A DNA stretch of 48,078 nucleotides from Hydnum rufescens UP504 (Eukaryota; Basidiomycota; Agaricomycetes; Cantharellales; Hydnaceae): contig MU128943.1 in NCBI GenBank assembly GCA_014904985.1, positions 310,646-358,723 of the forward strand, written 5' to 3'. The position numbers were made by a program, and so were the translations under genes. The notes below the pieces were generated by a model. The model had not been told where the DNA came from and made no database searches. It saw nothing but the letters and a program-made list of their open reading frames with translations. Below, piece by piece: positions 9,111 through 20,200 of the stretch. The number at the start of each line of letters is the position of its first letter. The stretch's first letter is position 1.

Positions 9111-10640
9111 CAAGAAGGATGCAGCCAGCATGTGATGTGGATGACTCCTTCATCATTGTTGGGATGAATCTGGGTCTTGTGAACCCATACAAATGAAGAA
9201 CACAAGAACAGGAGCAGCAGAAGCAGGACACCACACCCCAGCATTGCTGGGGTGTGGTGACCAGGTAAGTAATTTTGTTTGTATATACTTTTTCACAGAA
9301 GGAGGGGCTTTAAGCCACTCCTTCTGCATGGCTTTAATTTTGTACTAACAATGTGAACTTTCAAGGTCGAGTGCTCCAATATGATTAAGAACATCAAAGC
9401 CAAGATCCAGGACAAGGAGGGTATCCCTCCAGACCAACAATGCCTCATCTTTGCCAGCAAGCAGCTCAAGGATGGGTGCACCCTATCCAATTACAACATC
9501 CAGAAGGAGGCTACTGTCCACCAGGTCCTTCATCTCTGTGGTGGCATGTGAATATTCATCAAGACATGGGTTGCTGACATTGCAGGCCCCATTCCAGGTA
9601 GTTGACTAATCATTGGTCCTTGTCTAGGCTAACTGGCAGGACTATCACACTCCAGGTGGAATCATCTGACACTGTGGTGGGCTGCAGATTCCATGCGCCT
9701 CCCCTCCCCTCATAAATGCTGATGACAAGAAGTCTGCAATGTGAGGACAACAATCCCATCGTCCTTGCAAATGATTTCAGGTCATACAACTGAAGACCAA
9801 GACCCCAGGCAGCAAAGCAAGACACCCCACCCCAGCATTGCTGGGGTGTGGTGATAAGGCAAGTGTTGTGTGATATTTCAGGCAAAATGGGCAGCTTTAT
9901 GCTGCCCATTTTGCACTGTTTCAATTTTCTTTTACTGATAATAAGACTATTCATTACAGGCATGATTGCTAGCCCCCCCCCACTCCCCCACCTCCAACAA
10001 TGACACTGGCAATGGCACTAATGTCATCATCATCAACGTTTGTGGGTCATATGATCCCAAATGGCCAAAGAATCAGAAGAACAAAACCATTGGCCCAAGA
10101 AGCAGTGCACCACACCCCCAGCAATGCTGGGGGGTGGTGACCAGGTAAGTACTGTGAATATGGGCTATCTTGTGCCAAATGGGCAGCTTCAAGCTGCCCA
10201 TTTTGCACTGTTTTCGGTTTTTACTAACAATCAGAATTATCTTCATTATAGGCACAATTGCTGGGAGCCCCACCCCCCACCTTGCATGATGATGATGGTG
10301 ACAACACCATCATCATTGTCATTGACAATTGCAAGTCCAATGAACCCAAATGACCGAAGAAACCAAAGAATGCCCCACCAGCTCACTGGGCATTGCACCA
10401 CACCCCAGCAGTGCTGGGGTGTGGTAAAGGGTAAATATATTCACTATGGTATGCAAAAAGGGCAGCCTTGTGCTGCCCTTTACCTGCTGTTTCAATCTTT
10501 TATTAATAATATCACTTATTTTCATTATAGGGCATATTCCATTACCCAAGCACCACCCTTGCCTTTAACAGCAATGATGGGGACTGTCTCATCATTGTTG
10601 TTGAAGATCTCATCTTCTCTGACCAAGCCCCCACAACCAG
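8931..10640 (+). repeat. Hairpin-intron array, family B, copy 1
   Basis: Same architecture as family A with different sequence. The exon palindrome is CACCACACCCCAGC...GCTGGGGTGTGGTG, followed by a donor, an intron hairpin (GGGCAGC...GCTGCCC or GGAGTGGC...GCTGCTCC), a TACTRAY branch site and an AG acceptor. Introns: 8967-9071, 9265-9365 (altered by gene capture), 9859-9959 (GC donor, GCAAGT), 10145-10251 and 10431-10530. Regular exon segments are 179-193 bp; the one with the captured gene is about 490 bp. Exon segments share a pattern translating loosely to IAxxxP...DD...IIV..N..SYDP, but lengths do not keep frame. Confidence 0.85.
9357..9675 (+). pseudogene. Captured polyubiquitin gene fragment inside a family B unit
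   Basis: From about codon 14 of one ubiquitin repeat through Gly76 and Met1 of the next, then on to about codon 23. Clear blocks are [27 protein letters not shown] and, after an intron, LTGRTITLQVESSDT. The intron in codon 7 is 9566-9627 (TGACTAAT branch, CTAG acceptor); its donor is now ATGGGT. Gln2 of the second repeat is a TGA stop (9549-9551). Arg42, 54, 72 and 74 are Cys, Cys, His and Cys, and G47S, E51K, D58N and V26I all fit CpG decay. The left breakpoint lies inside the element's intron, after its branch site. This is a relic carried by the repeat, not a working ubiquitin gene. Confidence 0.93.
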
Positions 10641-11180
10641 TGTGAAACATGCACCAGAACAAAATGATGGGTCCTGGAGCAACTACAGAGCCCAGGCACA
10701 CAAAGCCTCATGTGCATGGGCTTCTATGTATTCCCTGACCCTTGGGCTCTCACATTGTGTGGCCAGTGCCTATATGGGTCAGATGCACATGATGTTCCTC
10801 ATTTAAATTCATTTTAAATCCCCATTCTCATAGTTAGCTGTTTGTATAGCTACATAGCCAAGAATATATTCTATATGATGATTCAAATTGCCAATGATAC
10901 AATGCCCCATGGCAGGCTGGAGAGTGCAATGAAGAGTAAGGAGGAACAAACACATGATTTCCAAATAAGGAAAATCACACTGCTTTTGAATGTGCGATGA
11001 TGGCAGACAATGGATGGACAGCCCTGGTGGGCTGATTTTCAGCATATGGCCATAATTTGGGGCAGTCTGCCACCCTGCACAGACACCATGCTGCTGGAGG
11101 GGGTGGGCACCAATGGATGGTGTGGAGTTTTTCAGATGTAGTGGAGCTTCACCTCTGGTATTACATGAGAATATGACCAC
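10641..11180 (+). repeat. 3' tail of family B element, copy 1
   Basis: About 500 bp homologous to 29885-30300. Shared blocks are GTGCATGGGCTYC, GATGTGCATGATRTT, CACATGATTTCCAAATAAGG and GCTGCTGGAGGGGGTGGGC. It follows the last exon segment in both copies, so it is the common end of the family B element. A long minus-strand reading frame exists in both copies, but their reading frames and sequences do not agree well enough to call a gene. Confidence 0.7.
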
Positions 11181-11242
11181 TTATGGAAGTTCTTTGGGGT
11201 ATATGGTGTAGTTCAAAGTAGAAAAGTACTAAGTATGAGTTA

Positions 11243-11316
11243 ACCTAGTTGGCTATAGCAACTGGAGTTTGTCATATATTTGTAGGTTGCAGGTTCAAGA
11301 CCTGTGATGTGCATAA
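11243..11316 (+). repeat. tRNA-like head of a SINE (decayed)
   Basis: TAACCTAGTTGG resembles an A box. About 50 bp downstream, GGTTCAAGACC is a B box with the usual CpG changed to CpA, flanked by GCA/TGT like a T-arm stem. The spacing fits an internal pol III promoter. The acceptor stem does not pair, so it is not a functional tRNA; a tRNA-derived SINE relic is the best reading. The 3' limit of the SINE was not found. Confidence 0.45.
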
Positions 11317-11639
11317 TCATGGGCTTGGTTTTTGACATGGTTGGGTGAGGTTATGAGACATTATATGTATCATTGCCAGGCCTTACTGTGGCAGCAAGTT
11401 ACCATCTTGATGTATCAATTAACTATGGTATCATACTGTAGTTGATATATCAACACTACAGCCTGTGGTGACATACACCACTTACTCCTGTCTCAAATCA
11501 CATCATCCATCCAGTCACCCAACTGCTGCCATTTCTGGATGCCCCATTTCATCCTGAAACCATGGCCCCCTCACCCGTGATGCATGCTACAAGTGTTGCA
11601 GCCACAACCATCCAACCCTCTACCAACCATATTACCTTT

Positions 11640-12342
11640 TTGCCCCATACGATCATCTCCCCTGGCCCATTTTGTGTACAGCGCATCAGACCTCATCGAG
11701 GAAGCCCACCTTGAGGACCAGTGTGGCCCCACGAGCCTCTAAATCATCACAATCAGAACCGTGACCTCTACCAATGCAAGTGCCAGCTATTTTCAAGCCA
11801 TAATTGACTCATCTTTGATGAAAATGAGTTTGAACATCGCCAACAGCATTGGAACCAGATGCACGTGCACAAGGTGGATCATATTGCTCATCTTTGTAAT
11901 GAACTCAATACCACTCACCAGATCATTCAGGACAACAGCTGTCAGTTATGACATGATCAAGACCAGCTTTGTTGAGACACAAATGTGGCTCATGCCCAAG
12001 TTCTTGATGCTAACACCAATATAATGAAACAACTCCAAGGCCTCATTTCATTCACAGGCCACATACATCATATTACAGAAGCCATGGAACCTAGTTTCCC
12101 TACACCCTCCATCACCTTGGGTACAATCCTTAACCAAATTGGTTACCTCATGGAAGAACAAGCCATCCAGGCATCTTTCATTAGTGCTTTCTCTCTCTAT
12201 TGCCTTATTGCACCCTCTCTGGCTGAACTCCTCAAGGTCCTGCATGAACATGAAAATATGGATGCCATCCCATCCATTACACCTCCCAACATCGATCTTT
12301 TCTGTTTTTGCCAAGCTATCAGCTGAATTCGTCTTCAGTTAA
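11640..12342 (+). pseudogene. Decayed ORF of unknown family with coiled-coil-like region
   Basis: One reading frame runs through 11740-12326 with a few in-frame stops. Recognisable stretches are FDENEFEHRQQHWNQMHVHK and LDANTNIMKQLQGL, followed by a tail ending in CFCQAIS. The middle is polar, Gln/His-rich and helical in look. I do not recognise the family. It lies between the family B tail and a foldback element and is CpG-depleted, so a transposon-encoded protein relic is likely. Confidence 0.4.
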
Positions 12343-12409
12343 CCAACAAGGAATATACTACGGTCCCAGGCATTCCCCAGTCTACCTTTGAACTCCACAC
12401 TGGCAACCA

Positions 12410-13074
12410 CTCACCTGAATCTCCTCAATTGCAAAACCTGAACCTAACCTGAAGAAAACCTATCTTAGGTTAGGTTCAGGTCAGGTTCAGGTTTAACCCA
12501 GGTTCAAACCTGAAATCATGAGGCCCTTCAGACATGAGAATTATCTGAGCTGAACACTGATTTTAACCATCATCCAGAATGAGTCATCAATTCTGGCAAG
12601 TTCCAGAGTTATGTAAGCAGGTTCCTTGGTGGAGAAATAGGTGACTTTGAAATGAAGTTAAACATAAAACCTCATGCAAAGTTTATATTGACTAGACTAT
12701 GTAGACTATGTATAGTCAATATAAACTTTGCATGAGGTTTTATGTTTAACTTCAGTTCAAAAGTAACCTATTTCTCCACCAAGGAACCTACTTACATAAC
12801 TCTGGAACTTGCCAGAATTGATGACTCATTCTGGATTATGGTTAAAATCAGTGTTCAGCTCAGATATTTCTCATGTCTGAAGGGGCTCATGATTTCAGGT
12901 TTAAACCTGGGTTAAACCTGAACCTGACCTGAACCTGAAAACATGGGGGCCCAAAATCTGAACTTGACCAAAACCTGAAATCACCCATGAGGGCAAAACC
13001 TGAACCTGACCACAGGTCAGGTTCAGGGTCAAACTCAGGTTTCCAGGGTTTGTAACCTGACTTCAGCAACCATA
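12410..13074. mobile_element. hAT-like foldback element, copy 2
   Basis: Long palindrome centred near 12700 (GACTATGTAGACTATGTATAGTC region) with arms rich in AACCTGAACCTGACC words. The right end GCAACCATA is intact at 13074. The left end is truncated or degraded near 12410, so no target duplication can be read. Sequence and centre match copy 3 (31168-31881) throughout. Confidence 0.75.
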
Positions 13075-13330
13075 GTAAGAGTGCACTCCTGCTTACTGCT
13101 TTCCCTGCTGGTATCCAAAGGTGCAGAGCCCAGGCTAGAGAAAAGCCTAGTATTTCTGGCTATCAGACAGGCCAACCAGATATCCAGATAGAAGCAGAGT
13201 AGAGACAGAGGTTCATGGTTCTCACTAGGCATAGAGGTCCAGGTAAAAGTTAACTATTGATTCCATGGAATCTGCCATATATACATGACTTTTGAGTCCT
13301 AACTTAATTACATAATACACTATATTACAC
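13075..13330. other. No gene seen
   Basis: About 250 bp of CpG-depleted sequence without ORFs, repeats or signals that I can support. Confidence 0.4.
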
Positions 13331-13861
13331 TCTGGGTAGCTCCAATTTACTTCTGGTTTGTTTCTGATTTGTTCTGCTTGCCTCTGAGTCATCCCCAGCC
13401 CATTTCATTCCCCTCTCATTTCCTTTGCTTCTGGATTACCCACACTAGTACCTGTCCTTGTCCCTGCCCCCCTTGTAACCATGTTTCCTTCTAAGCAATC
13501 ACTGTAGTATAGTGATCATTCCCCCCATAGTACAGTGACCATTCCCCTACAGTATAGCAATCCTGTATAAGTAGTCCAAGAGCAAAGTCCAGAGACCTTA
13601 GCTTTGGTCTCTCAGGATTTCTGCTACTGCTCCAGGCTACAGCTCTGAGAATCTTGGAGTGCAAACCATGAGTCATAGACTAGCTCCCTCTGCTTCCACC
13701 TAGACCCACCTCAGGCTGCAGGATGTACTCTCCTCTATCCACCTCTCACTTTCACTTTCTCTTGCCTGGACCTTCTTGGCTTAGTCAGACTCATCTGGAC
13801 TTAGTTGGATTTATCCATGTTTATACTTGTTTGGTGCCCTCATCTCAGTGTGGCCCTGACA
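13331..13861 (+). mobile_element. LTR, family 3, 5'-diverged copy
   Basis: Matches the second half of the solo LTR at 39727-40385: CCCCCTTGTAACCAT, TATAAGTAGTCCARGAGCAAAGTCC (TATA-like TATAAG near 13567), TTTGGTCTCTCAGGATTTC, and the terminal TTTGGTGCCCTCATC...GTGTGGCCCTGACA. The 5' part is too diverged to place its TGTCAGGG end. It is followed directly by a family A array fragment. Confidence 0.65.
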
Positions 13862-14745
13862 GATATTGTATTCTAGGTATTGCCACAAATGAAGACCCAT
13901 GAAGGAAGCCCCCCCAGAACAATAACACACCTGCAAAGGAGACCTGTGAATGACAACACACCAAATGAAGACACCTGCAGTAGTGGGTATGTGGTTCTAT
14001 AAAGGCATGTAATGCACCCCCAATGGCACAAAAAGAGCAGTGAAAGCTGCTCTTTTTGTGTCAGTTTTAATTTTTTAACTAATAATCTTTTATTCTAGGT
14101 ATTGCCACAAATGAAGACCCATGAAGCAAGTCCCCCAAGAACCATAACACCCACAAAGGGGATCCACAAATGGTGACATGCCACATGAAGAGACAAACCA
14201 CACACCTGCAGTAGCAGGTGTGTGGTTCTATACTCAGTGTGTAATGCACCCCCAACAGTGCAAAAAGAGCAGTGAAAGCTGCTCTTTTTGTATTGCTTTT
14301 AATTTTTTAACTAATAGTATTTATTCTAGGTATTACCACAAATGAAGACCCACAGAGCAAGCCCCCCCAGAACAATGACATGCCCACAAAGTGAGACCTG
14401 CAAAACAATGATATGCCAAATGAAGACATGAACCACACACCCACAGTAGTGGGTGTGTGGTTCTATCCAAGGTATGTAATGTGGTAATGTGTGCACCCCC
14501 AACAGTGCAAAAAGAGCAGCCCTTGCTGCTCTGTTTGCATTCATTTTAATTTTTTAAATAATGCATGATTTATTTATTGTAAGTTATCACCTCCCCCACC
14601 CACCAAATGAACCCCCCCCCAGAAATGACAACATGACCCACCAAGCTGCCAAAACAAATGCCAAATGAAGCCCACCAATGATGACCAGTATAGAAGAAGG
14701 GTTGGGAGCTCCAATGACTGTCAAATCAAATTCTGGTTCAGCCAG
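13862..14745 (+). repeat. Hairpin-intron array, family A, fragment between two LTRs
   Basis: About three and a half cassettes. Acceptors TTCTAG occur at 13876, 14098 and 14330. Intron hairpins AAAAAGAGCAG...CTGCTCTTTTTG lie near 14030, 14260 and 14505. Exon palindromes lie near 14203-14232 and 14432-14461. Several donors are weak (ATGTAATG, GTGTAATG); the one at about 14470 reads GTATGT. Each exon segment begins GTATTRCCACAAATGAAGACCC, so these units are closer to each other than to those at 2-6 kb, which suggests local duplication. Confidence 0.8.
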
Positions 14746-15363
14746 TGTGTGGATGGGAGACTGTATTTCTGTTGTTATTCAATGGGCTGGTTCACTCTGA
14801 TGGTTGATCACTCTCTAACAAGATGTGTATGGAGAATAGGATTGTGGTATGGACTAGCTGTAGTCAATGATATATTGTGGATGCTTATAGGAAGGCTTAT
14901 ATGTGTTGTATTGAGTTGTTTACTGATATTTGTGTGTACTTATTTACATCCTCCTGATCAAAATGCAGATGTCTACAAGGTTCTAGACTGGTTAGCACTT
15001 GGTTAGTCCTGTTAATATGCTTCTCTCTTCTTTCTTCTGAACTTGACTTATATTCATTATTACTCACTTTTCCTTTGATGTCCAGCAACTCTAACCTTAG
15101 GTCCTGCAACTATCCTTGGCTTAGTATTTCACATAGAGGGCTTCCAGTAACTTAGTCTCAACAACCTTGTAATGACTTAGCTCCAGATGGCTTTAGATTA
15201 GTACTTTCTTCAGATGCAAGCAGATTTGTAGACAGTAGTTGATTTCCAGTAGTGAGGGGATGGGGGGTTACAAGGAAATCTACCAGCTTTTATGCCTTTC
15301 CAAGGTGGTTGTGTTTAAAGTGAAATGACTCACTCATAAGTGAGTCATTCATAAAGTGGTTGC
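14746..15363 (-). mobile_element. Solo LTR, family 2, copy 2 (inverted)
   Basis: Reverse complement of 331-961 over its whole length. On the minus strand it starts TGCAACCACTTTATGAATGAC, has the TGACTCA palindrome (about 15324-15349) and CATAAAAGC, and ends near CTCCCATCCACACA. It truncates the family A fragment on its left. No clear flanking duplication. The ORF at 14665-15006 merely crosses the LTR end. Confidence 0.65.
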
Positions 15364-15490
15364 ACTGATCTGGAGGTTCAGATGACCCCAATGCAAGTTC
15401 TGATGATTCAGATACTGGAGAGTTAGAGGAATGTTTTGAAGCTGAAGAGGCTGGTTTCATTGCTGCTATAGACAGAGCTATACTAGAAGA
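15364..15490 (+). pseudogene. Acidic C-terminal ORF fragment
   Basis: A 40-residue open stretch with SGGSDD, SSDDSDTGELEE and AAIDRAILED, ending in a stop near 15490. It is very acidic and Ser-rich. It begins exactly where the LTR ends, so it is the tail of a larger ORF cut off by the LTR. I do not recognise the family. Confidence 0.35.
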
Positions 15491-16430
15491 TTAGAAATAC
15501 TAATATTTAATCTGGCTCTCTTAAATAAATTAACACATTCTTTGATCATCACATAAAAATAACCTTGAGTTTGAACTTGTGAGAAGTCTCTAGTGATACA
15601 TGGCCTTGTGAAGATATGCAAGTCCCCTACTTTTGATCTCAAATTGACATCAAAAAGCCTCAAATGTGGCTTGTATGATCATCAAATGCCCTTTTGATCT
15701 ATATTTGATGTTGAACAGTTTTCTACCCTATTAGGTACTATATCACATCAATTTGACATACCTTTTGAGGCCTACCCAAGTACTGTAGCTGACCAGCCTG
15801 GACCTGTCAGGATCAAAGTGACATTTGCCTCCACTCATGGACTTACCCATTGTATCATTCTCCATTGACTCTATTATATGGTGCCTACTTTGAATATTCT
15901 TGCCTCCTCTCTCCCTCCATTCAGTCAGGGGGTTATTGGCATTCTTCTCATTATTATTGCCCTTGTATTATTGGGCCTAGACCAGCAGGCTGTGGGCTGG
16001 GTAGTCAATCAGTGGCAGCATCTGCAGCTTTGTCAGCACCCCTCATCCCCTCACCCCCTGCATGAGTCAATGCAGTTGCCAGTCCAGACACTCCCTCCTC
16101 CTACTCCTCCCCCATTCCCTGAATCCTCACCACCCATCCCAATCCCTGCTCCCTCAGCATCACTATGATCCTTCAACACCTTTGGGGTACCCAGGCATAC
16201 ACTGCCTTGGGAGTATATGCACTAAGGGAGATGCATATGGATGTTGGTGCACAGCCATGTGGAGGTGCACACAGGATTTATAAATGCAGCTGTGGCAGCT
16301 TAGTGAGGCTTAGTGATGGTGGCTGTGGAGGCTGTGTGATGGGCTGTGTCAGTGATGGAGATGTGTCATCTTGATGAGCTATGGTGGCTGTGGTGGCTGT
16401 GTGTAGGAAGTAGTACTTATAGCCCTTCAC
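15491..16430 (+). other. Region with a possible membrane/proline-rich ORF (15878-16168) and a GGCTGT repeat
   Basis: The 96-codon ORF at 15878-16168 contains a strongly hydrophobic stretch (GVIGILLIIIALVLLGL), then a Gln/Trp/His-rich part and a proline-rich tail (PPPTPPPFP). It could be a fragment of a single-pass membrane protein, but there is no recognisable family and no clear exon signals. At about 16300-16410 a GGTGGCTGTGG-type simple repeat gives Gly/Cys-rich ORFs that are artefacts. The rest shows nothing I can support. Confidence 0.3.
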
Positions 16431-16449
16431 AGTTGGGGGATCACCAGTT

Positions 16450-17238
16450 TCAATCTCTCAGGATTCTCACTGTGATAGGCATGTGGTTAATTAATCTCTT
16501 TCCTCTTTCTGTTTGCAGCTTCAATGGCAGTGTCACCCTGACAGGACCTACACTGTGGTTCATGGGTATCACACCTGATCCATTGAGACTTACCTCCACA
16601 TATGAGTGGATCAGCCCATCAGAGACAAGGATTGACAACTAATGATACTGGAGGATATCTCTTGACTTGATACATGTATTCTGCACACATCACATTGGTG
16701 TGTAGTCATCAATGATCCTTGCCAGTCTGTCTGCAGTAGCATATGAGTCTAGTGCTTGAAAATCTCCATAATCCACCAAGTCACTCCTGATTTGAGCCTG
16801 GACCAAGTTAGTGGTGTGCTCTATTTCAGGTGCATCAGGTGAATCAGAATTCCTCTCCCTCCGAATCCAAAGGATGACCACTGGGTTGACAAACCAAGAT
16901 CAGCAATCTCTTCCACAGTTAGAATTAGTCACAACCCTGACAACAAATAAACACCAGATATTGAAGATTTGGGTGTGATGGAATAGGCAGGTGATGCTGG
17001 AATGGTTGCTTAGACATCCTGGAGGGGGGAAATGAACAAGAACCTAAACTGACCAACAGTTTGAGGAAGGGCACACAGGCCTTGATTGCCTGAATATTTG
17101 AGCACCTAATAAAATTTGGGAGAGATAAGGACAAGAATGGAGGTGAGGCTTGACAATATTTACCAGATAACAGGGGAGTAATGATGAGACCACAATTACA
17201 CAGAATCATTTGGCTTTGGCACATTAGATGCAACTTAC
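16450..17238 (-). CDS. Possible 3' exons downstream of the intron array (unknown product)
   Basis: On the minus strand below the last array unit there are plausible exon/intron alternations: an acceptor TTATTAG near 17107, an open exon to about 17055, an acceptor CCTCCAG near 17020, an exon to about 16955, and an acceptor CAACCCAG near 16883. A longer open stretch follows (16690-16881; words DAPEIEHTTNLVQAQ and SYATADRLARIIDDY), then GLIHSYVEVS and GPVRVTLPLKLQ near 16470-16600. If spliced after the array they would be the C-terminal part of the GTPase transcript, but frame continuity cannot be proven by eye. They may instead belong to an old transposon gene. Confidence 0.3.
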
Positions 17239-20200
17239 ATTATCCTGTGACAAACCCAAGTATAAGGAGTGCAGCCAAAAAATAGGATATTATTCCATTG
17301 TATAAATTTATGAACTCACAAGCTAACATTGTGAATGTCAGTGAGATATGTATGAGCCAGGACCATACACAGACTAGTAAGAGAGGGGACATACATCCTA
17401 TGTTGTAGATGTAGTGAAATAAGAGATTCTCCAGAGATCACAAATCCAAGAGTGGGAGGTGTAGACTGACCTCCTATGGGGTGAAACCATCAAGTGGGAC
17501 ATGATCAAGTAAGGGTGAATAGAATTCTGAGACATCTGGACTTACAGGCTGCATTATCATTAAAAAGGGAAATCAGCAAAGGACAATGTATTGAATTCCA
17601 AGACATTCAGACCCACTTGCTACATTGTCAATGAAATGAAAAGATGAATTGGTGAAGAAGATGCATCAAATTCTAAGAGATCTGGACTTACAACCTATGT
17701 TGTCAATATCACCAGAAGATGAATCAGCAAGGAACAATCCACTGAATGCTATGACATCCACACTTACAGCCTATGTGGTCAATGGCACCAAATGATGAAT
17801 CAGCAAGGGACAATCCATTGAATCCTATGACATCCACACATACAGCCTATGTGGTCAATGGCACTGAATCATGAATCACCAAAGGACAATCCATGACATC
17901 CACACTTACATGCTATGTGGTGAATGGCACCAAATAATAAATCAGCAAGGGACAATCCATTGGATTCTATGACATCCACACTTACATACTATGTGGTCAA
18001 TGGCACCAAATGATGAATCAGCAAGGGACAATCCATTGAATGCTATGACATCACACTTACATGCTATGTGGTCAATGGCACCAAATGATGAATCAGCAAG
18101 GGACAATCCATTGAATTCTATGACATCCACACTTACATACTATGTGGTCAATGGCACCCAATGATGAATCAGCAAGGGACAATCCATTGAATTCTATGAC
18201 ATCCACACTTACATACTATGTAGTCAATGGCACCAAATCATAAATCAGCAAGGAACAATCCATTTAATTCTATGACATTCACACTTACAAGCTATGTGGT
18301 CAATGGCACCAAATGATGAATCAGCAAGGCACAATCCATTGAATTCTAAGACATCCACACTTACATGCTATGTGGTCAATGGCACCCAATGATGAATCAG
18401 CAAGGGACAATTCATTGAATTCCATGACATCCACACTTACATGCTATGTTGTCAATGACACCAAATGACGAATCAGCAAGGGACAATCCATTGAATTCCA
18501 TGACATCCACACTTACATTCTATGTGGTCAATGGCACCCAATGATTAATCAGCAAGGGACAACCCATTGAATTCTATGACATCCACACTTACATCCTATG
18601 TGATCAATGACACCAAATGATGAGTCAGCAAGGGACAATCTATTGAATTCTATGACATCTGCACTTGCACCCTATGTCATCAATGGCACCAAATGATGAA
18701 TCACCAAGTGACAATCCATTGATGTCTATGACATCCACACTTACATACTATGTGGTCAATGGCACCAAATAATGGATCAGCAAGGGACAATCCATTGAAT
18801 TCTATGGCATCCACACTTACAGACTATGTAGTCAATGGCACCAAATGATGAATCAGCAAGGGACAATTCATTGAATTCTATGACATCCACACTTACATGC
18901 TATGTGGTCAATGGCACCCAATGATGAATCAGCAAGGGACAATCCATTAAATTCCATGACATCCACACTTACATGCTATGTGGTCAATGGCACCCAATGA
19001 TGAGTCAGCAAGGGACAATCCATTGAATTCTATGACATCCACACTTACACGCTATGAGGTCAATGGCATCCAATGATGAATCAGCAAGGGACAATCCATT
19101 GAATCCTATGACATCCACACTTACAAGCTATGTGGTCAATGGCACCCAATGATGAATCAGCAAGGGAAATCCATTGAATTCCATGACATCCACACTTACA
19201 TACTATGTGGTCAATGGCACCAAATGATGAATCAGCAAGGGACAACCCATTGAATTCTATGACATCCACACTTACAAGCTATGTGGTCAATGGTACCCAA
19301 TGATGAATTAGCAAGGGACAGTCCATTGAATTCTATGACATCCACACTTACAGCCTATGTGGTCAATGGCACCCAATGATGGATCAGCAAGGGACAATCC
19401 ATTGAATTCTATGACATCCACACTTACATGCTATGTGGTCAATGGCACCCAATGATGAATCAGGAATGGACAATCTATTGAATTCTATGACATCCACACT
19501 TACATGCTATGAGGTCAATGGCACCCAATGCTGAGTCAGCAAGGGTCAATCCATTGGATTCTATGACACCCACACTTACAAGCTATGTGGTCAATGGCAC
19601 CCAATGATGAATCAGTAAGGGACAATCCATTGAATTCTATAACATCCATGCTTACTTCCTATGTGGTCAATGGCACCAAATGATGAGTCAGCAAGGGACA
19701 ATCCATTGAATTCTATGACATCCACACTTACAATCTATGTTGTTAATGCCACCAAATGATGAATCAGTAAGGGATGATGTGTTGAATTCTCAGACATTCA
19801 GACACTTACTTCCTACATTTTCAATGCCACCCCAAGATGTATCAACTCATAACCAGGGGGGTGATATGCACCTACATCCTACAGTGTTCAGGTTGACCAA
19901 CCAATCAGCACCTTGCATCAAATTCTCAGGGATCCCATCTTACCACCTGTGTTATCAAAACCATGAAATAATACATCAGCTAGCAGTGACATATGGAATT
20001 CAAGTATCCAGACCTACCCACTTGTTTGCAGAAGCCACCAAACACTGAATCAGGCAGACACCATGCATGAATCAGGCTGAGATTTGGACTTACATACTAT
20101 TGTGTTAAGGCCACACAAGTATAACAACTGAGGGCCACTCAATGAATGGTGGTAGAAGCAATCTCACCATCTGACATTGTTCATGCCACCAAACAGTGTG

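Noticed and set aside
10061..10645. 194-codon plus-strand ORF across family B cassettes
   Set aside because: It runs through two donor/acceptor pairs and hairpins, and is not conserved as a frame in the second family B copy.
10809..11180. 123-codon minus-strand ORF in the family B tail
   Set aside because: The homologous tail at 29.9-30.3 kb has a different reading frame; similarity is at DNA level only.
11243..11316. Functional tRNA gene
   Set aside because: Acceptor ends do not pair and the A box has mismatches; kept only as a SINE-like relic.
17942..19269. Minus-strand ORFs with repeated NGLSLADSSFGAIDH words inside the satellite
   Set aside because: They read straight through the splice signals of the repeat and exist only because a 76-bp unit is not a multiple of three; they are by-products of the repeat.
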